Source: Betaproteobacteria bacterium SCN2 (GTDB taxonomy: Bacteria > Pseudomonadota > Gammaproteobacteria > Burkholderiales > Thiobacillaceae). Taken from it: a stretch of DNA of 64,000 bases. The stretch is from NCBI GenBank assembly GCA_008923285.1, contig WBSG01000003.1, positions 62,001 through 126,000 on the forward strand, read 5' to 3'. The notes beneath the pieces were generated by a model, which saw nothing but the letters and a program-made list of their open reading frames with translations, was not told the origin of the DNA and ran no database searches. Of the stretch, positions 17,800 to 26,073 are shown piece after piece. The position numbers and the translations under genes were made by a program. Within the stretch, counting starts at the first letter, position 1, and each line of letters starts with the position of its first letter.

Positions 17800-18941
17800 C
17801 AGGCGCTCCGCTTCAAGGCGTCCTGCTCCGCTTCAAGGCCGGCGTACGCCGCCCAGTCTTCTTCGCGCATGACAAAACTGCCGCTGTCGCGGGCACGCAA
17901 TGCCCGGTCGATGACATAGCCCGCATTGGCGGCATGCATATCCTCCGGCACTCGCTGGCCGGTCGACAGGCAGCTCAATTCCAGGCGATAGCGCATCAGG
18001 CAATCCAGCACCGCGCCGCACAAGCCGCCTTCGTCGAGCTTGGTGATGATCGCGCCGGCGAAAGATGGGGTTCCCTGCATGAAACGCTCGGCCAGACTGC
18101 CCTGGGCGCTGGCTGCCAGCGTCAGCAGGCAGGTGGCGCCAGCCTGCCCGAGTGCCGCCATCTGCATGGAAAAGCGTTCGTCGCCGGGGGCGAAGCCGGC
18201 ACTGTCCACCATGACGCAGGTCTTGGCTTTCAGCCCGGCCAGCGCTTCGCCCAAGCGACCCGCATCATCGAGGCCAAGGAAATCCACCCCCATCATGCGC
18301 GCATAGGCTTCCAGCTGAGCCTGCGCACCTATGCGATAGGCATCGACCGAAACCAGAGCGACCTTTTCCGGGCCGTGGCGCAGGGCAGCCCTGGCGGCAA
18401 GCTTGGCCAGGGTGGTGGTCTTGCCGTGCCCGGTCGGGCCGACCAGCGCCCACACGCCGGGGCGCATGCCGGGCATGTCTTCGGCCGTGGCCGTGCGCAG
18501 GTTGCGGATCAGCACCTGGCGCATCCAGGCATCGGCCTGCTCGGCGCTATAGCGCCTGGGCAGCCCGGCTGCGAGATGGCGCGCCAACCGCGGGCTGAAA
18601 CCGGCGGCCAGCATTTTCTGCAGCACGTGCACGCGCACCGGATGGCGGCGCTTTTCCGCCGACCAGGCAAAGCCGGCCAGCTGGTTGGCGAGCAGGGCCC
18701 GCAGGCGCGCCAGTTCGCGCCAGACCAGGCCGCCGTCTTCCGTCTGGCGCTCGCTGACCGAAGTCTCCTGGGCGGCAGTCTCCTGCCTGCCGCCTTCCAG
18801 TTCGTCGTAGCGGCCGGCCATGAATTCCACGCCGCCTGGCGCCTTGCGCGAAGTCACCACGACTGCGTCGGGGCCGAGCTCCCGGCGGATCTGCTCCAGG
18901 GCGGAACGCGCGTCAGGCGCCAGAAATCTGCGCAGCTTCAT
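17799..18941 (-). CDS. flhF: Flagellar biosynthesis SRP-type GTPase FlhF
   Basis: About 380 residues. The B domain starts M-K-L-R-R-F-L-A-P-D-A-R and has the R-R-E-L-G-P-D-A-V-V-V block. It is followed by the N-G GTPase domain with Walker A G-P-T-G-H-G-K-T-T-T at 168-177 (His where Val is usual), the D-A-Y-R-I-G-A-x-x-Q-L motif, and T-K-L-D-E-G. FlhF positions the polar flagellum by recruiting FliF. I chose ATG 18941 because family members start at M-x-x-x-R-F; an ATG at 18953 lies directly against the GGAGG. The gene overlaps the flhA 3' end by 29 nt, and its stop overlaps the next start by 1 nt. Confidence 0.93.
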   Translation of the reverse strand: MKLRRFLAPDARSALEQIRRELGPDAVVVTSRKAPGGVEFMAGRYDELEGGRQETAAQETSVSERQTEDGGLVWRELARLRALLANQLAGFAWSAEKRRHPVRVHVLQKMLAAGFSPRLARHLAAGLPRRYSAEQADAWMRQVLIRNLRTATAEDMPGMRPGVWALVGPTGHGKTTTLAKLAARAALRHGPEKVALVSVDAYRIGAQAQLEAYARMMGVDFLGLDDAGRLGEALAGLKAKTCVMVDSAGFAPGDERFSMQMAALGQAGATCLLTLAASAQGSLAERFMQGTPSFAGAIITKLDEGGLCGAVLDCLMRYRLELSCLSTGQRVPEDMHAANAGYVIDRALRARDSGSFVMREEDWAAYAGLEAEQDALKRSA

Positions 18942-21012
18942 GTTCCTGCTCATCCTCCATGTCCATCAGGCTAGTGATCTGCAAGGACTTGTCCGCCGGG
19001 ATTTCGGCATACGACAGCACCGGCAGCCCGGTACGCCGCAGCATCCTTGCCAGCGGCGCGCGCAGCGCCGGTGCGACCAGCAGCACCAGCGCCCCGCCCC
19101 GCTCCAGCTGGCGCGCCATGGCGCGCTCGGCCACGAGCGGCAGGGCCTCGACCAGTTCGGGCGACAACATGGCCTCGCCCTCCTCCCCCATTTCGGCAAT
19201 CAGCTGGCTCTCCAACTTGGGCGACAACCCGATCACATACAGGGTTTCGGCGCCCTCGAACAGGCGGTCGACGATGTTCCGGCCGAGCGAGGCGCGCACC
19301 GTCTCCGTCAGCTCATCGATGTCCTGGGCGCGGCTCGCGCGCGCAGCCAGGGTTTCCAGAATGCTGCGCGTGTCGCGGATGGAAACCCCCTCGGTCACCA
19401 GGTTCTGCAGGATCGCCTGCACCGAGGTAAGCGGCAGCAGGCGCGGCGTCACCTCCTCCACCAGGCCAGGCGTGGCGGTGTTGACGCTGTCGAGCAGCTG
19501 CTGCACCTCGGTGCGGCCCAGCAGTTCACCGGCATGCGCGCGGTAGACCGCCTCGACATGGCGCGCGATCACGTGGCTGGCGTCGATCACCCGATAGCCG
19601 CGCATGAGCGCCCGTTCGCGCTCCTCCGGCTCGATCCAGATGCCGGGCGCGCCAGTGAGCGGATCGATGCCGGGGTCGCCCTTCAGCCGGCCCAGCATGT
19701 CGGCAGCCTCGATGGCCAGCAGCAATTCCGGATAAGCCTCGCCGCTGGCTGCCTCGACGCCCTTGAGGCTGATGCGGTAACTCGTCGGCCGCAGCTCCAT
19801 GTTGTCGCGCACCCTGACCGGCGGCACCACCAGGCCCATTTCCAGGGCAAAACGCAGGCGGCCTTCGGTGATGAGCTTGAGCGCCTGGCCGCCCTGCTTG
19901 CGGTCGAGCAGCGGAATCATGCGGTAGCCGACTTCCAGCCCCAGCACATCGACCGGCGGCAGGTCGGACCAGGTCAGTTCGGTAAGTGGCTCGATCTCTT
20001 CTTCCTCCGGTTCCGCCGTGAAGGCTTCGCGATTGCGCAGGCGCTGTTCGACGAACCAGGCCGTGGCGGCAAGGATCGCCGCCAGCAGCAGAAAGGCCGT
20101 ATGCGGCATGCCGGGAATGATACCCAGCACCGCCAGCACCGAGGCCGCCACGTAGAGGATCTGCGGGCGCCCGAACAGCTGGAGCATGAATTCACGGTTG
20201 AGATCCTGCTCGTTCGAGGTGCGCGACACCACGATGCCCGCGGCGGTGGAGATTACCAGCGCGGGAATCTGCGCCACCAGGCCGTCGCCCACGGTCAGCA
20301 GCGCGTAGCGGTCGAGCGCCTCGGCGAGCCCCATGCCGTGCTGGAACATGCCCACCGCGATGCCGCCGACCAGGTTGATGACGAGGATGATGAGCGCCGC
20401 CACGGCATCGCCGCGCACGAACTTGGACGCGCCGTCCATGGCGCCGTAGAAATCCGCTTCGCGCGCGACATCGGCACGCTGCCTGCGCGCCTCCTGCTCG
20501 CCAATGGCGCCGCTGGCGAGGTCTGCATCGATGGCAAGCTGCTTGCCCGGCATGGCGTCGAGGGTGAAGCGCGCCGCCACTTCGGCAATGCGGCCCGCGC
20601 CGCGCGTGATGACCACGAAATTGATGATGACCAAGATCACGAACACCACCAAGCCCACAGTGTAGTTGCCGGCGACAAGGAAATTGCCGAAGGATTCGAT
20701 CACCTTGCCGGCAGAGTCGGTGCCGGTATGACCCTCGACGAGGATGATGCGGGTGGAGGCGACATTGAGCGCGAGCCGCATCAGCGTGGTCACCAGCAGC
20801 ACGGTGGGAAACACGGAAAAATCCAGCGGGCGGCCCGCGTTGAGGGCAACCAGCAGCACGATCACCGCCAGTGCGATGTTGAGGGTAAACAGCATGTCCA
20901 GCATGAATGCCGGCAGCGGCAGCACCATCATCGCCAGGATCAGCAGCACCAGCAGGGCGCCGGCCAGATGCACCAGGCTGCGGCCGCGCGCCATGGCCAG
21001 CTGCGTGCTCAT
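18913..21012 (-). CDS. flhA: Flagellar export gate protein FlhA
   Basis: 699-residue core of the flagellar type III export gate. About eight transmembrane segments occupy the first 330 residues, followed by a large cytoplasmic domain that forms the nonameric ring. The FHIPEP region is present (R-G-A-G-R-I-A-E-V-A-A-R-F-T-L-D-A-M-P-G-K-Q at about 145-166), as is the cytoplasmic R-x-x-L-x-V-L-S-Y-x-E-I-P block near the C terminus (L-P-V-L-S-Y-A-E-I-P). The start overlaps the flhB stop (ATGA). Length and motifs are normal, in contrast to the shortened partner FlhB. Confidence 0.97.
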   Translation of the reverse strand: MSTQLAMARGRSLVHLAGALLVLLILAMMVLPLPAFMLDMLFTLNIALAVIVLLVALNAGRPLDFSVFPTVLLVTTLMRLALNVASTRIILVEGHTGTDSAGKVIESFGNFLVAGNYTVGLVVFVILVIINFVVITRGAGRIAEVAARFTLDAMPGKQLAIDADLASGAIGEQEARRQRADVAREADFYGAMDGASKFVRGDAVAALIILVINLVGGIAVGMFQHGMGLAEALDRYALLTVGDGLVAQIPALVISTAAGIVVSRTSNEQDLNREFMLQLFGRPQILYVAASVLAVLGIIPGMPHTAFLLLAAILAATAWFVEQRLRNREAFTAEPEEEEIEPLTELTWSDLPPVDVLGLEVGYRMIPLLDRKQGGQALKLITEGRLRFALEMGLVVPPVRVRDNMELRPTSYRISLKGVEAASGEAYPELLLAIEAADMLGRLKGDPGIDPLTGAPGIWIEPEERERALMRGYRVIDASHVIARHVEAVYRAHAGELLGRTEVQQLLDSVNTATPGLVEEVTPRLLPLTSVQAILQNLVTEGVSIRDTRSILETLAARASRAQDIDELTETVRASLGRNIVDRLFEGAETLYVIGLSPKLESQLIAEMGEEGEAMLSPELVEALPLVAERAMARQLERGGALVLLVAPALRAPLARMLRRTGLPVLSYAEIPADKSLQITSLMDMEDEQEHEAAQISGA

Positions 21013-21764
21013 TCAGCCCGCTCCAGGCGCATGGCTTGCCGGCGCGCACGGATGCGCGCCTTGAGCTCCGGGCTGCCCTCGGCCTCGCGCGCCTCGGCCA
21101 GCACTTCGGCACGGGTCATGGCGAGATTCCTCAGATGGCGCCACCATTGCCACGGCACATCGAGCAGCGCCGCCAGCAGCATGGCGGCGAGCAGCAGCAA
21201 GAAGCCTTGCGCCAGCACGCCCGCGGCGGTGGCCACCGCCTGCGGCAGCGGCTGGGCCGGCAGGCCGGCCAGGGCGTCGAGATTCATGCGGTAGAAAACA
21301 AACAGCAGCAGCGCCAGCAAGGCGATTTTCGCCACGGCCTTGAAAGCCTCGAACAGGCCGCCTGCGGAAAACAGGCGGGAAACCGTGTGCAACGGATTCA
21401 GACGCTCGCCGCGAAACCGCACAACCGCGGGCGCGAATACCCAGCCGGAAAGCAGCAGGGGCGCGGCCAGGGCGGCGACAAAGACGGCAGCCAGGAACGG
21501 AAGGATTTCGACGGCGCTCTGCTGCACCAATAGCAAGGCGGACTGCGGAGGCAGTTGCGCGGCCTGGCTGAAGTGTTCGGCGAACAGCTGTTGCAGGCGG
21601 CCGAAGAGCTGCGCGCCCCAGATCAACAGGGCCGCCGTCATCGCCCCCACAACCAGCAGCGCCGACAGCTCGGCCGAACGGGGAACCCGCCCCTCCGCCC
21701 TGGCCTGGTCCCGGCGCTTCTCGCTGGCAGGTTCGGTACGGGAATAATCGCTTTCCTCGGCCAT
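21009..21764 (-). CDS. flhB: FlhB lacking the C-terminal autocleavage domain
   Basis: 251 residues against about 350-385 for normal FlhB. The N-terminal membrane domain is intact: E-K-R-R-D-Q-A-R-A-E-G-R-V-P-R-S near residues 15-30, four hydrophobic segments near 34-53, 83-106, 141-158 and 181-203, and the linker M-T-R-A-E-V-L-A-E-A-R-E-A-E-G-S. It then ends at R-L-E-R-A-E. The N-P-T-H self-cleaving substrate-specificity domain that should follow is absent, and flhA begins at once in an ATGA overlap, so there is no shifted remnant. The missing domain may be encoded elsewhere (an FlhX-like gene) or lost. A rarer alternative, an error deletion in assembly, is unlikely given the clean junction. 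Confidence 0.9.
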   Translation of the reverse strand: MAEESDYSRTEPASEKRRDQARAEGRVPRSAELSALLVVGAMTAALLIWGAQLFGRLQQLFAEHFSQAAQLPPQSALLLVQQSAVEILPFLAAVFVAALAAPLLLSGWVFAPAVVRFRGERLNPLHTVSRLFSAGGLFEAFKAVAKIALLALLLFVFYRMNLDALAGLPAQPLPQAVATAAGVLAQGFLLLLAAMLLAALLDVPWQWWRHLRNLAMTRAEVLAEAREAEGSPELKARIRARRQAMRLERAE

Positions 21765-21889
21765 CCTCTCCCCTCTTTATGCCGGCGAGTTTAGCACGCC
21801 ATGCCGGCCAGCAAGGGGATACAGAGGCGCCGGACGCCTCTCCACGCAGCATCTGCTGCGGACGAATCCGGCCGTTCGGCGTGCCGAGC

Positions 21890-21930
21890 TTGATCTAGGT
21901 CAATGAATGTCCTAAACAAAACTCTAATAC
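21890..21930 (+). promoter_or_regulatory. FNR/DNR-type box and -10 of the nor operon
   Basis: TTGATCTAGGTCAA at 21890-21903 is a near-perfect FNR/DNR palindrome (consensus TTGAT-N4-ATCAA, one mismatch). A TAATAC hexamer at 21925-21930 places the implied transcription start near 21938, which puts the box centre at about -41.5, the class II activator position. The first gene starts at 21955 after AGGAGG. The 190-nt gap from flhB holds this promoter and nothing else I can recognise. Confidence 0.82.
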
Positions 21931-21954
21931 TCACAACAACAATCAGGAGGACAC

Positions 21955-22299
21955 ATGATCGAACCCGTCGATCTGGCGGATTTCTTCGTCACATTCTTTT
22001 CCGCGGCCATGGTCATCATCTGCGGCGGGCTTTATGCCCTGCTGTTCGCGTTCGCGCGCGTGAAAAACGCCCCGCGCCTGATGCCGCTGGCCTACACCGC
22101 CTACCTCGGCCTGGCGATTTCTGCGGTCATGCTCGCCAACGCCGCCAACCTGTTCAACAGTACGTTCTGGACCGTCGTCGTCCTGCTCATGCTCTTCGGT
22201 TATCTGCTGGCGCCGCATGGCATCTGGCATCTTTGCGTTCGCACGCACGAACACGAAGACGAAGAAGCACCCGAAACCCCAAAGATTTTTCAACCCTGA
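21955..22299 (+). CDS. Small membrane protein leading the nor operon
   Basis: 114 residues with three hydrophobic segments (about 10-33, 45-65 and 72-90) and a charged, His/Glu-rich tail (H-L-C-V-R-T-H-E-H-E-D-E-E). It has a strong AGGAGG ribosome site and starts the operon 12 nt before norC, directly behind the FNR/DNR-type promoter. Its three-helix shape recalls small accessory subunits of heme-copper oxidase-like complexes, but I do not recognise a named family. A role in assembly or stability of the nitric oxide reductase is an inference from position only. Confidence 0.8.
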   Translation: MIEPVDLADFFVTFFSAAMVIICGGLYALLFAFARVKNAPRLMPLAYTAYLGLAISAVMLANAANLFNSTFWTVVVLLMLFGYLLAPHGIWHLCVRTHEHEDEEAPETPKIFQP

Positions 22300-22311
22300 G
22301 GAGCAAGCACC

Positions 22312-22920
22312 ATGACAACCGAAGCCTGGTGGGCATCCCCGTCACTCTGGCGCAAAACCGCAGTATGGATCACAGGCGGTTCGTTCGTGATCCTCGTCTT
22401 CCTCACTTTCGACACGATGGCCTACATCTCGGCCGGCGGCAAGCAGGTGCCGGGCTATTCCATCATCAACCAGCGCGTCGATTACCAGTATGACGACGAG
22501 AAGAAGCGCTACCTGCCGGTGATCGGCCCGGAAGAGCCGCTCTTCGGCAAGATGCTCACCGAGGAGGAAGCCAAGGCCCTGGTCAGCAAGGGCAAGCTCA
22601 CCACCCAGGCCAAGAACTGCATGCAATGCCATACCCTGCTCGGCAACGGCGCCTACTACGCCCCCGATCTCACCAAGGCCTGGCTCGACCCGTGGTGGGG
22701 CAACAAGGAAATCCGCGAGCAGCAGATGGTGGATTTCCTGATGAACCCGCAGGACCGCCTGCACAATGCGCTCGGCCGCAGAATGCCCAACCTCAACATT
22801 ACCGAGGAAGAGGCGCGGGCGACGGTGGCCTTCCTCAAGTGGATGAGCGCCATCAACACGCTGGGCTTCCCCCACAACTTCAAGGCGATAGATCAGTCCG
22901 CCGCCTCTGCCCAACAATAA
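22312..22920 (+). CDS. norC: Nitric oxide reductase cytochrome c subunit
   Basis: 202-residue membrane-anchored monoheme cytochrome c that passes electrons to NorB. One N-terminal membrane anchor spans about residues 16-33, and the heme-binding C-M-Q-C-H is at 103-107, followed by T-L-L-G-N-G-A-Y-Y-A-P-D-L-T, a signature shared with NorC and the cytochrome-like region of quinol NORs. An M-P-N-L-N-I segment supplies a likely axial Met. It is somewhat longer than the usual 150-residue NorC because of an insert before the heme site. It has a GAGGAGCAA ribosome site and is followed 10 nt later by norB. Confidence 0.95.
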   Translation: MTTEAWWASPSLWRKTAVWITGGSFVILVFLTFDTMAYISAGGKQVPGYSIINQRVDYQYDDEKKRYLPVIGPEEPLFGKMLTEEEAKALVSKGKLTTQAKNCMQCHTLLGNGAYYAPDLTKAWLDPWWGNKEIREQQMVDFLMNPQDRLHNALGRRMPNLNITEEEARATVAFLKWMSAINTLGFPHNFKAIDQSAASAQQ

Positions 22921-22930
22921 GGAGATTGAC

Positions 22931-24385
22931 ATGGCTGCTCTGGGTGTTTTCGACACTGCCAATCTGAACAGCGGACAGAAGCTGGCGATGAAATATTTCG
23001 CCGTTGCGCTGCCGCTGTTCGGCGCGCAAATACTGTTCGGCCTGCTGGCCGGATTGCAGTACCTGATTCCCGATTTCCTGTTCCAGGTCCTCGACTTCTC
23101 GGTCAACCGCACCGTCCACCTCAACGCCATGATCGTCTGGATGCTGTACGGCTTCATCGGCGGCGTGTACTGGATGCTGGAAGACGAAGCCCAGCATCCG
23201 GTGGTCGGCCTGTGGCTCGGCAAGCTGATCTTCTGGATCCTGACCATCGCCGTGGCCATCGTCGTACTGGTCTACCTGCTGATCCAGATCGGCCCAGCCG
23301 AGATGTCGACAATCTGGTTCATCATGGAAGGCCGCGAGTACATCGAGGCGCCGCGCTGGGCCGACATCGGCATCGTGGTGTCGGTGCTGGTGTTCTTCTT
23401 CAACGTCGCCGCCACCTTCTCCAAGGGTCGTTACACCGGCATCGGCGGCGTGCTGGTCCTGGACCTGCTGGCCCTGTTCGGCATCTACCTCGCCGGCATG
23501 TTCTACACGCCCAACATCTCCGTCGACCAGTTCTGGTGGTGGTGGGTGATCCACCTGTGGGTGGAAGCCACCTGGGAAGTGCTGGTGGGCTGCATCATGG
23601 CCTACATGCTCATACAGACCCTCGGCGTGCGCCGCAAGATCGTCGAGACCTGGCTCTACATCGAAGTCGCGCTGATGTTCGGCTCCGGCATTCTCGGCCT
23701 CGGCCACCACTACTTCTGGATCGGCACCCCGCAATACTGGCTGACCATCGGCGGCTTCTTCTCCGCCCTCGAGCCCATCCCGCTGGTGGCCATGGTGGTG
23801 CATGCGGTGTTCGACTCCGGCGTGCACAAGCTCAGGAACAGCAACCATCCAGCCCTGGCGTGGACCATCGGCCAGGCCGCCGGCAACTTCTTCGGCGCCG
23901 GCGTGTGGGGCTTCATGCACACCCTGCCGCAGATCAACCTCTACACCCACGGCACCCAGTGGACCGCTTCGCACGGCCACCTCGCCTTCTTCGGCGCCTA
24001 CTCCACCGCGGTGATCGCCTTCTTCTACCTGGCGGCGCAGAAATCGCGCGGCAATGTGTGGATGAGCGGCAACATCGTCGGCGGCTGGAAATGGAAATGG
24101 TCAATGGCCTTCCTGTGGATCGGCATGATCGGCATGACCATGGCGCTGCTGATCGCGGGCTACGAGCAGTCGCAGATCGAACGCGCGGTCGGCGGCTCGA
24201 CCTGGATGGCCTACTTCGAGGCGCAGTCGCATCCCTGGTTCATGCAGGCGATGACCTGGCGGCAGATATCCGGCTACATCTTCGGCCTCGGCTATATCCT
24301 GCTGGTATGGGACCTGCTGACCATCGGCAAGCGCGAAACCCGCTCCGTGAGCGAGTTGCATGCCGAACAGCCACAGCCGGCCTGA
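22931..24385 (+). CDS. norB: Nitric oxide reductase catalytic subunit
   Basis: 484-residue heme-copper oxidase-family subunit with about twelve membrane segments, which reduces 2 NO to N2O and water. Ligand and glutamate motifs of cNOR are conserved: H-L-W-V-E-A-T-W-E, G-L-G-H-H-Y-F-W-I-G, S-A-L-E-P-I-P and H-G-T-Q-W-T-A-S-H-G-H. It lacks the N-terminal cytochrome-like fusion of quinol-dependent NOR, consistent with the separate norC upstream. norQ and norD, the usual activation genes, are not in the window. A very strong hairpin (24395-24423) lies 9 nt after the stop. Confidence 0.97.
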   Translation: MAALGVFDTANLNSGQKLAMKYFAVALPLFGAQILFGLLAGLQYLIPDFLFQVLDFSVNRTVHLNAMIVWMLYGFIGGVYWMLEDEAQHPVVGLWLGKLIFWILTIAVAIVVLVYLLIQIGPAEMSTIWFIMEGREYIEAPRWADIGIVVSVLVFFFNVAATFSKGRYTGIGGVLVLDLLALFGIYLAGMFYTPNISVDQFWWWWVIHLWVEATWEVLVGCIMAYMLIQTLGVRRKIVETWLYIEVALMFGSGILGLGHHYFWIGTPQYWLTIGGFFSALEPIPLVAMVVHAVFDSGVHKLRNSNHPALAWTIGQAAGNFFGAGVWGFMHTLPQINLYTHGTQWTASHGHLAFFGAYSTAVIAFFYLAAQKSRGNVWMSGNIVGGWKWKWSMAFLWIGMIGMTMALLIAGYEQSQIERAVGGSTWMAYFEAQSHPWFMQAMTWRQISGYIFGLGYILLVWDLLTIGKRETRSVSELHAEQPQPA

Positions 24386-24394
24386 CGCAGCATC

Positions 24395-24423
24395 CCGTGC
24401 GACAGGCTGCGCCTGTCGCACGG
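24395..24423. other. Perfect 13-bp hairpin after norB
   Basis: CCGTGCGACAGGC (24395-24407), a TGC loop, then the exact complement to 24423. There is no T-run on either side, so it is not a canonical intrinsic terminator. It may stabilise the norCB mRNA 3' end or separate it from the small downstream gene. Confidence 0.75.
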
Positions 24424-24495
24424 CAGCCTCCCCGCATCAAGGAAAGCGCCGTCGGAATTGAGCACAATGCCTACCGCCCAAGCTGGAGTAAACCA

Positions 24496-24606
24496 ATGAG
24501 CCTTCAAAAAATTTTCGAAAAAAGCGAAAACCGCGCCGTCGCCGTGATCGTCATACTTTTCATCGTTCTGCACTTCGGCCTGCTTTATCTTTTCAGCCTG
24601 GTCTGA
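24496..24606 (+). CDS. 36-residue single-helix membrane peptide after norB
   Basis: This small frame starts M-S-L-Q-K-I-F-E-K and has a charged cytoplasmic-like stretch (E-K-S-E-N-R), then a continuous hydrophobic helix at about 15-36 rich in Val, Ile, Leu and Phe. A GGAG site sits 7 nt before the ATG. It lies 110 nt after norB, beyond the hairpin and before the terminator at 24714. It resembles tiny helper subunits of respiratory enzymes in shape, but I recognise no family. Coding status rests on the ribosome site, charge pattern and context. The remainder of the 395-nt norB-nnrS gap (24607-24780) holds only the terminator. Confidence 0.6.
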   Translation: MSLQKIFEKSENRAVAVIVILFIVLHFGLLYLFSLV

Positions 24607-24713
24607 GGAGCTATCGCAGCGCGCATGCTGGCAAGATTCAGCTTCTCACGTGGGCGATCCGACCGTCATTGCATCCCCCATCCCCTGGAAGCCCTTGCGG
24701 GCCTCCGCCATCG

Positions 24714-24738
24714 CCGGGACTGCGTCCCGGTTTTTTTT
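24714..24738 (+). terminator. Rho-independent terminator of the nor operon
   Basis: CCGGGAC (24714-24720), loop TGC, GTCCCGG (24724-24730), then eight T residues. A 7-bp GC-rich stem and U-run give a textbook intrinsic terminator, so nnrS at 24781 needs its own promoter. Confidence 0.93.
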
Positions 24739-24780
24739 GATAGGCTAGGAGCCTGCTCAAATCATGAATAGGCCCTTCAC

Positions 24781-25983
24781 ATGGCGCTGATCCAGTTGGA
24801 AGAAACCCGGAATGGCAAGTCGCCCGGCGGCTTTGCCCTGTTCGCTCTCGGCTTCAGGCCATTTTTCCTTGCTTCGGGCCTGTTCGCAGTGATCTACATG
24901 GCCACCTGGCTTGCCGCCCTGCAAGGCGCCATGCCGACGCCCGCCGGGATAGCGCCGACCACCTGGCACGGCCACGAAATGCTGTTCGGCTACGCGGCGG
25001 GCGTCATCGGCGGCTTCCTGCTGACCGCGGCGCAGAACTGGACCAGCATTCCCATGCCCAAGGGCCGTACGCTCGCCATGCTGCTCGTGCTGTGGCTGGC
25101 CGGGCGCGTGCTGCCCTGGTTCACGGTGCCCTACGCTGCCATCGCCATCGTCGACCTGCTGTTCCTGCCGGCGCTGCTGGTGGCCGTACTGCGCCCGGTA
25201 CTGCGGGTGCAGCAGACGCGCAATTACCCCTTTCCTTTCATGCTGCTCGGCCTGACCGCGGCCAACGCCCTGTTCCACGCCGGCGCCCTCGGTTTCGACC
25301 CTGCCTATACCATGCTCGGACTCGACCTGGCGCTGTACCTCATCGTGCTGATGATGGTGGTGATGGGCGGCCGCGTCATCCCGTATTTCACCGAGCGGCG
25401 CCTCAACTCGACCGCGAAAAAGTGGGTGCCGATCGAATGGCTGGCCTCCGCCACGACCCTGGCCGTGCTGGCCGCAGTGCTTGCCGCGCCGGCGCTGTTC
25501 TCCGGCATGCTGCTTGCATTCCTGGCCGCGGCGGCAGCCATCGTGCATGCCATCCGTCTTGCCGGCTGGCATGACAAACGCCTCTGGCGCGTGCCGCTGC
25601 TGTGGGTCCTGCACCTGGGCTACGGCTGGATCGTCATCGGCTTCCTCCTCGATGCCCTCTACGCCGCGGGCATGGTGCCACCCTTCCTCGCCCTGCACGC
25701 CTATGCCGCAGGCGGCATCGGCGTGCTGACCCTGGGCATGATGGCGCGGGTTTCGCTCGGCCACACCGGCCGCATCCTGGAAGCCCCCGCCATCATGACC
25801 TGGGCTTTCGTGCTCGTGAACTTGTCTGCCGCCCTGCGGGTGTTCGGCCCGCTGCTCCTGCCTGCGCAGACGACCATGCTGCCGCATGCAAGCGGTGCGC
25901 TGTGGATGGCGGCATTCGCCTTGTTCGCCGTTGTCTATGCCCCCATGCTCTGGCGTCCGAGGGTGGACGGCAAACCGGGCTGA
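24781..25983 (+). CDS. nnrS: NnrS family heme/copper membrane protein
   Basis: 400 residues with about twelve hydrophobic segments. The N-terminal F-R-P-F-F-L and W-H-G-H-E-M-L-F-G-Y-A motifs, the A-Q-N-W-T block and the G-G-R-V-I-P-Y-F-T-E-R motif are NnrS hallmarks. NnrS proteins bind heme and relieve NO stress, including protection against iron-NO complexes; their exact reaction is unknown. The gene lies just after the nor terminator. The ATG at 24781 lacks an obvious Shine-Dalgarno, and I see no FNR box in the 42 nt between terminator and start. Confidence 0.93.
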   Translation: MALIQLEETRNGKSPGGFALFALGFRPFFLASGLFAVIYMATWLAALQGAMPTPAGIAPTTWHGHEMLFGYAAGVIGGFLLTAAQNWTSIPMPKGRTLAMLLVLWLAGRVLPWFTVPYAAIAIVDLLFLPALLVAVLRPVLRVQQTRNYPFPFMLLGLTAANALFHAGALGFDPAYTMLGLDLALYLIVLMMVVMGGRVIPYFTERRLNSTAKKWVPIEWLASATTLAVLAAVLAAPALFSGMLLAFLAAAAAIVHAIRLAGWHDKRLWRVPLLWVLHLGYGWIVIGFLLDALYAAGMVPPFLALHAYAAGGIGVLTLGMMARVSLGHTGRILEAPAIMTWAFVLVNLSAALRVFGPLLLPAQTTMLPHASGALWMAAFALFAVVYAPMLWRPRVDGKPG

Positions 25984-26073
25984 TGCAGCCTCCGGGAGCC
26001 TGCGTGATCCGGCTTGCAGCCAAGGCCACGCACGCCGATAATCAAAAGAAACAATCCAGAGCGGCGCGGAGCA

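Noticed and set aside
21009-21012. Frameshift or sequencing error explaining the short FlhB
   Set aside because: No FlhB C-terminal sequence exists in any frame downstream, because flhA begins at once.
18820-21294. 824-residue plus-strand frame opposite flhA/flhB
   Set aside because: High-GC shadow frame: composition rich in Gln, His and Arg, no motifs, and the opposite strand carries clear FlhA/FlhB sequence.
21009-21764. Type III secretion (virulence) FlhB homologue
   Set aside because: Neighbours are flhA, flhF, flhG-like and fliA, and the sequence fits the flagellar branch.
22931-24385. Quinol-type NOR or cytochrome oxidase
   Set aside because: A separate norC is present, there is no N-terminal fusion, and the cNOR glutamate motifs are intact.
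24395-24423. Intrinsic terminator directly after norB
   Set aside because: No T-run follows; the true terminator is at 24714-24738.
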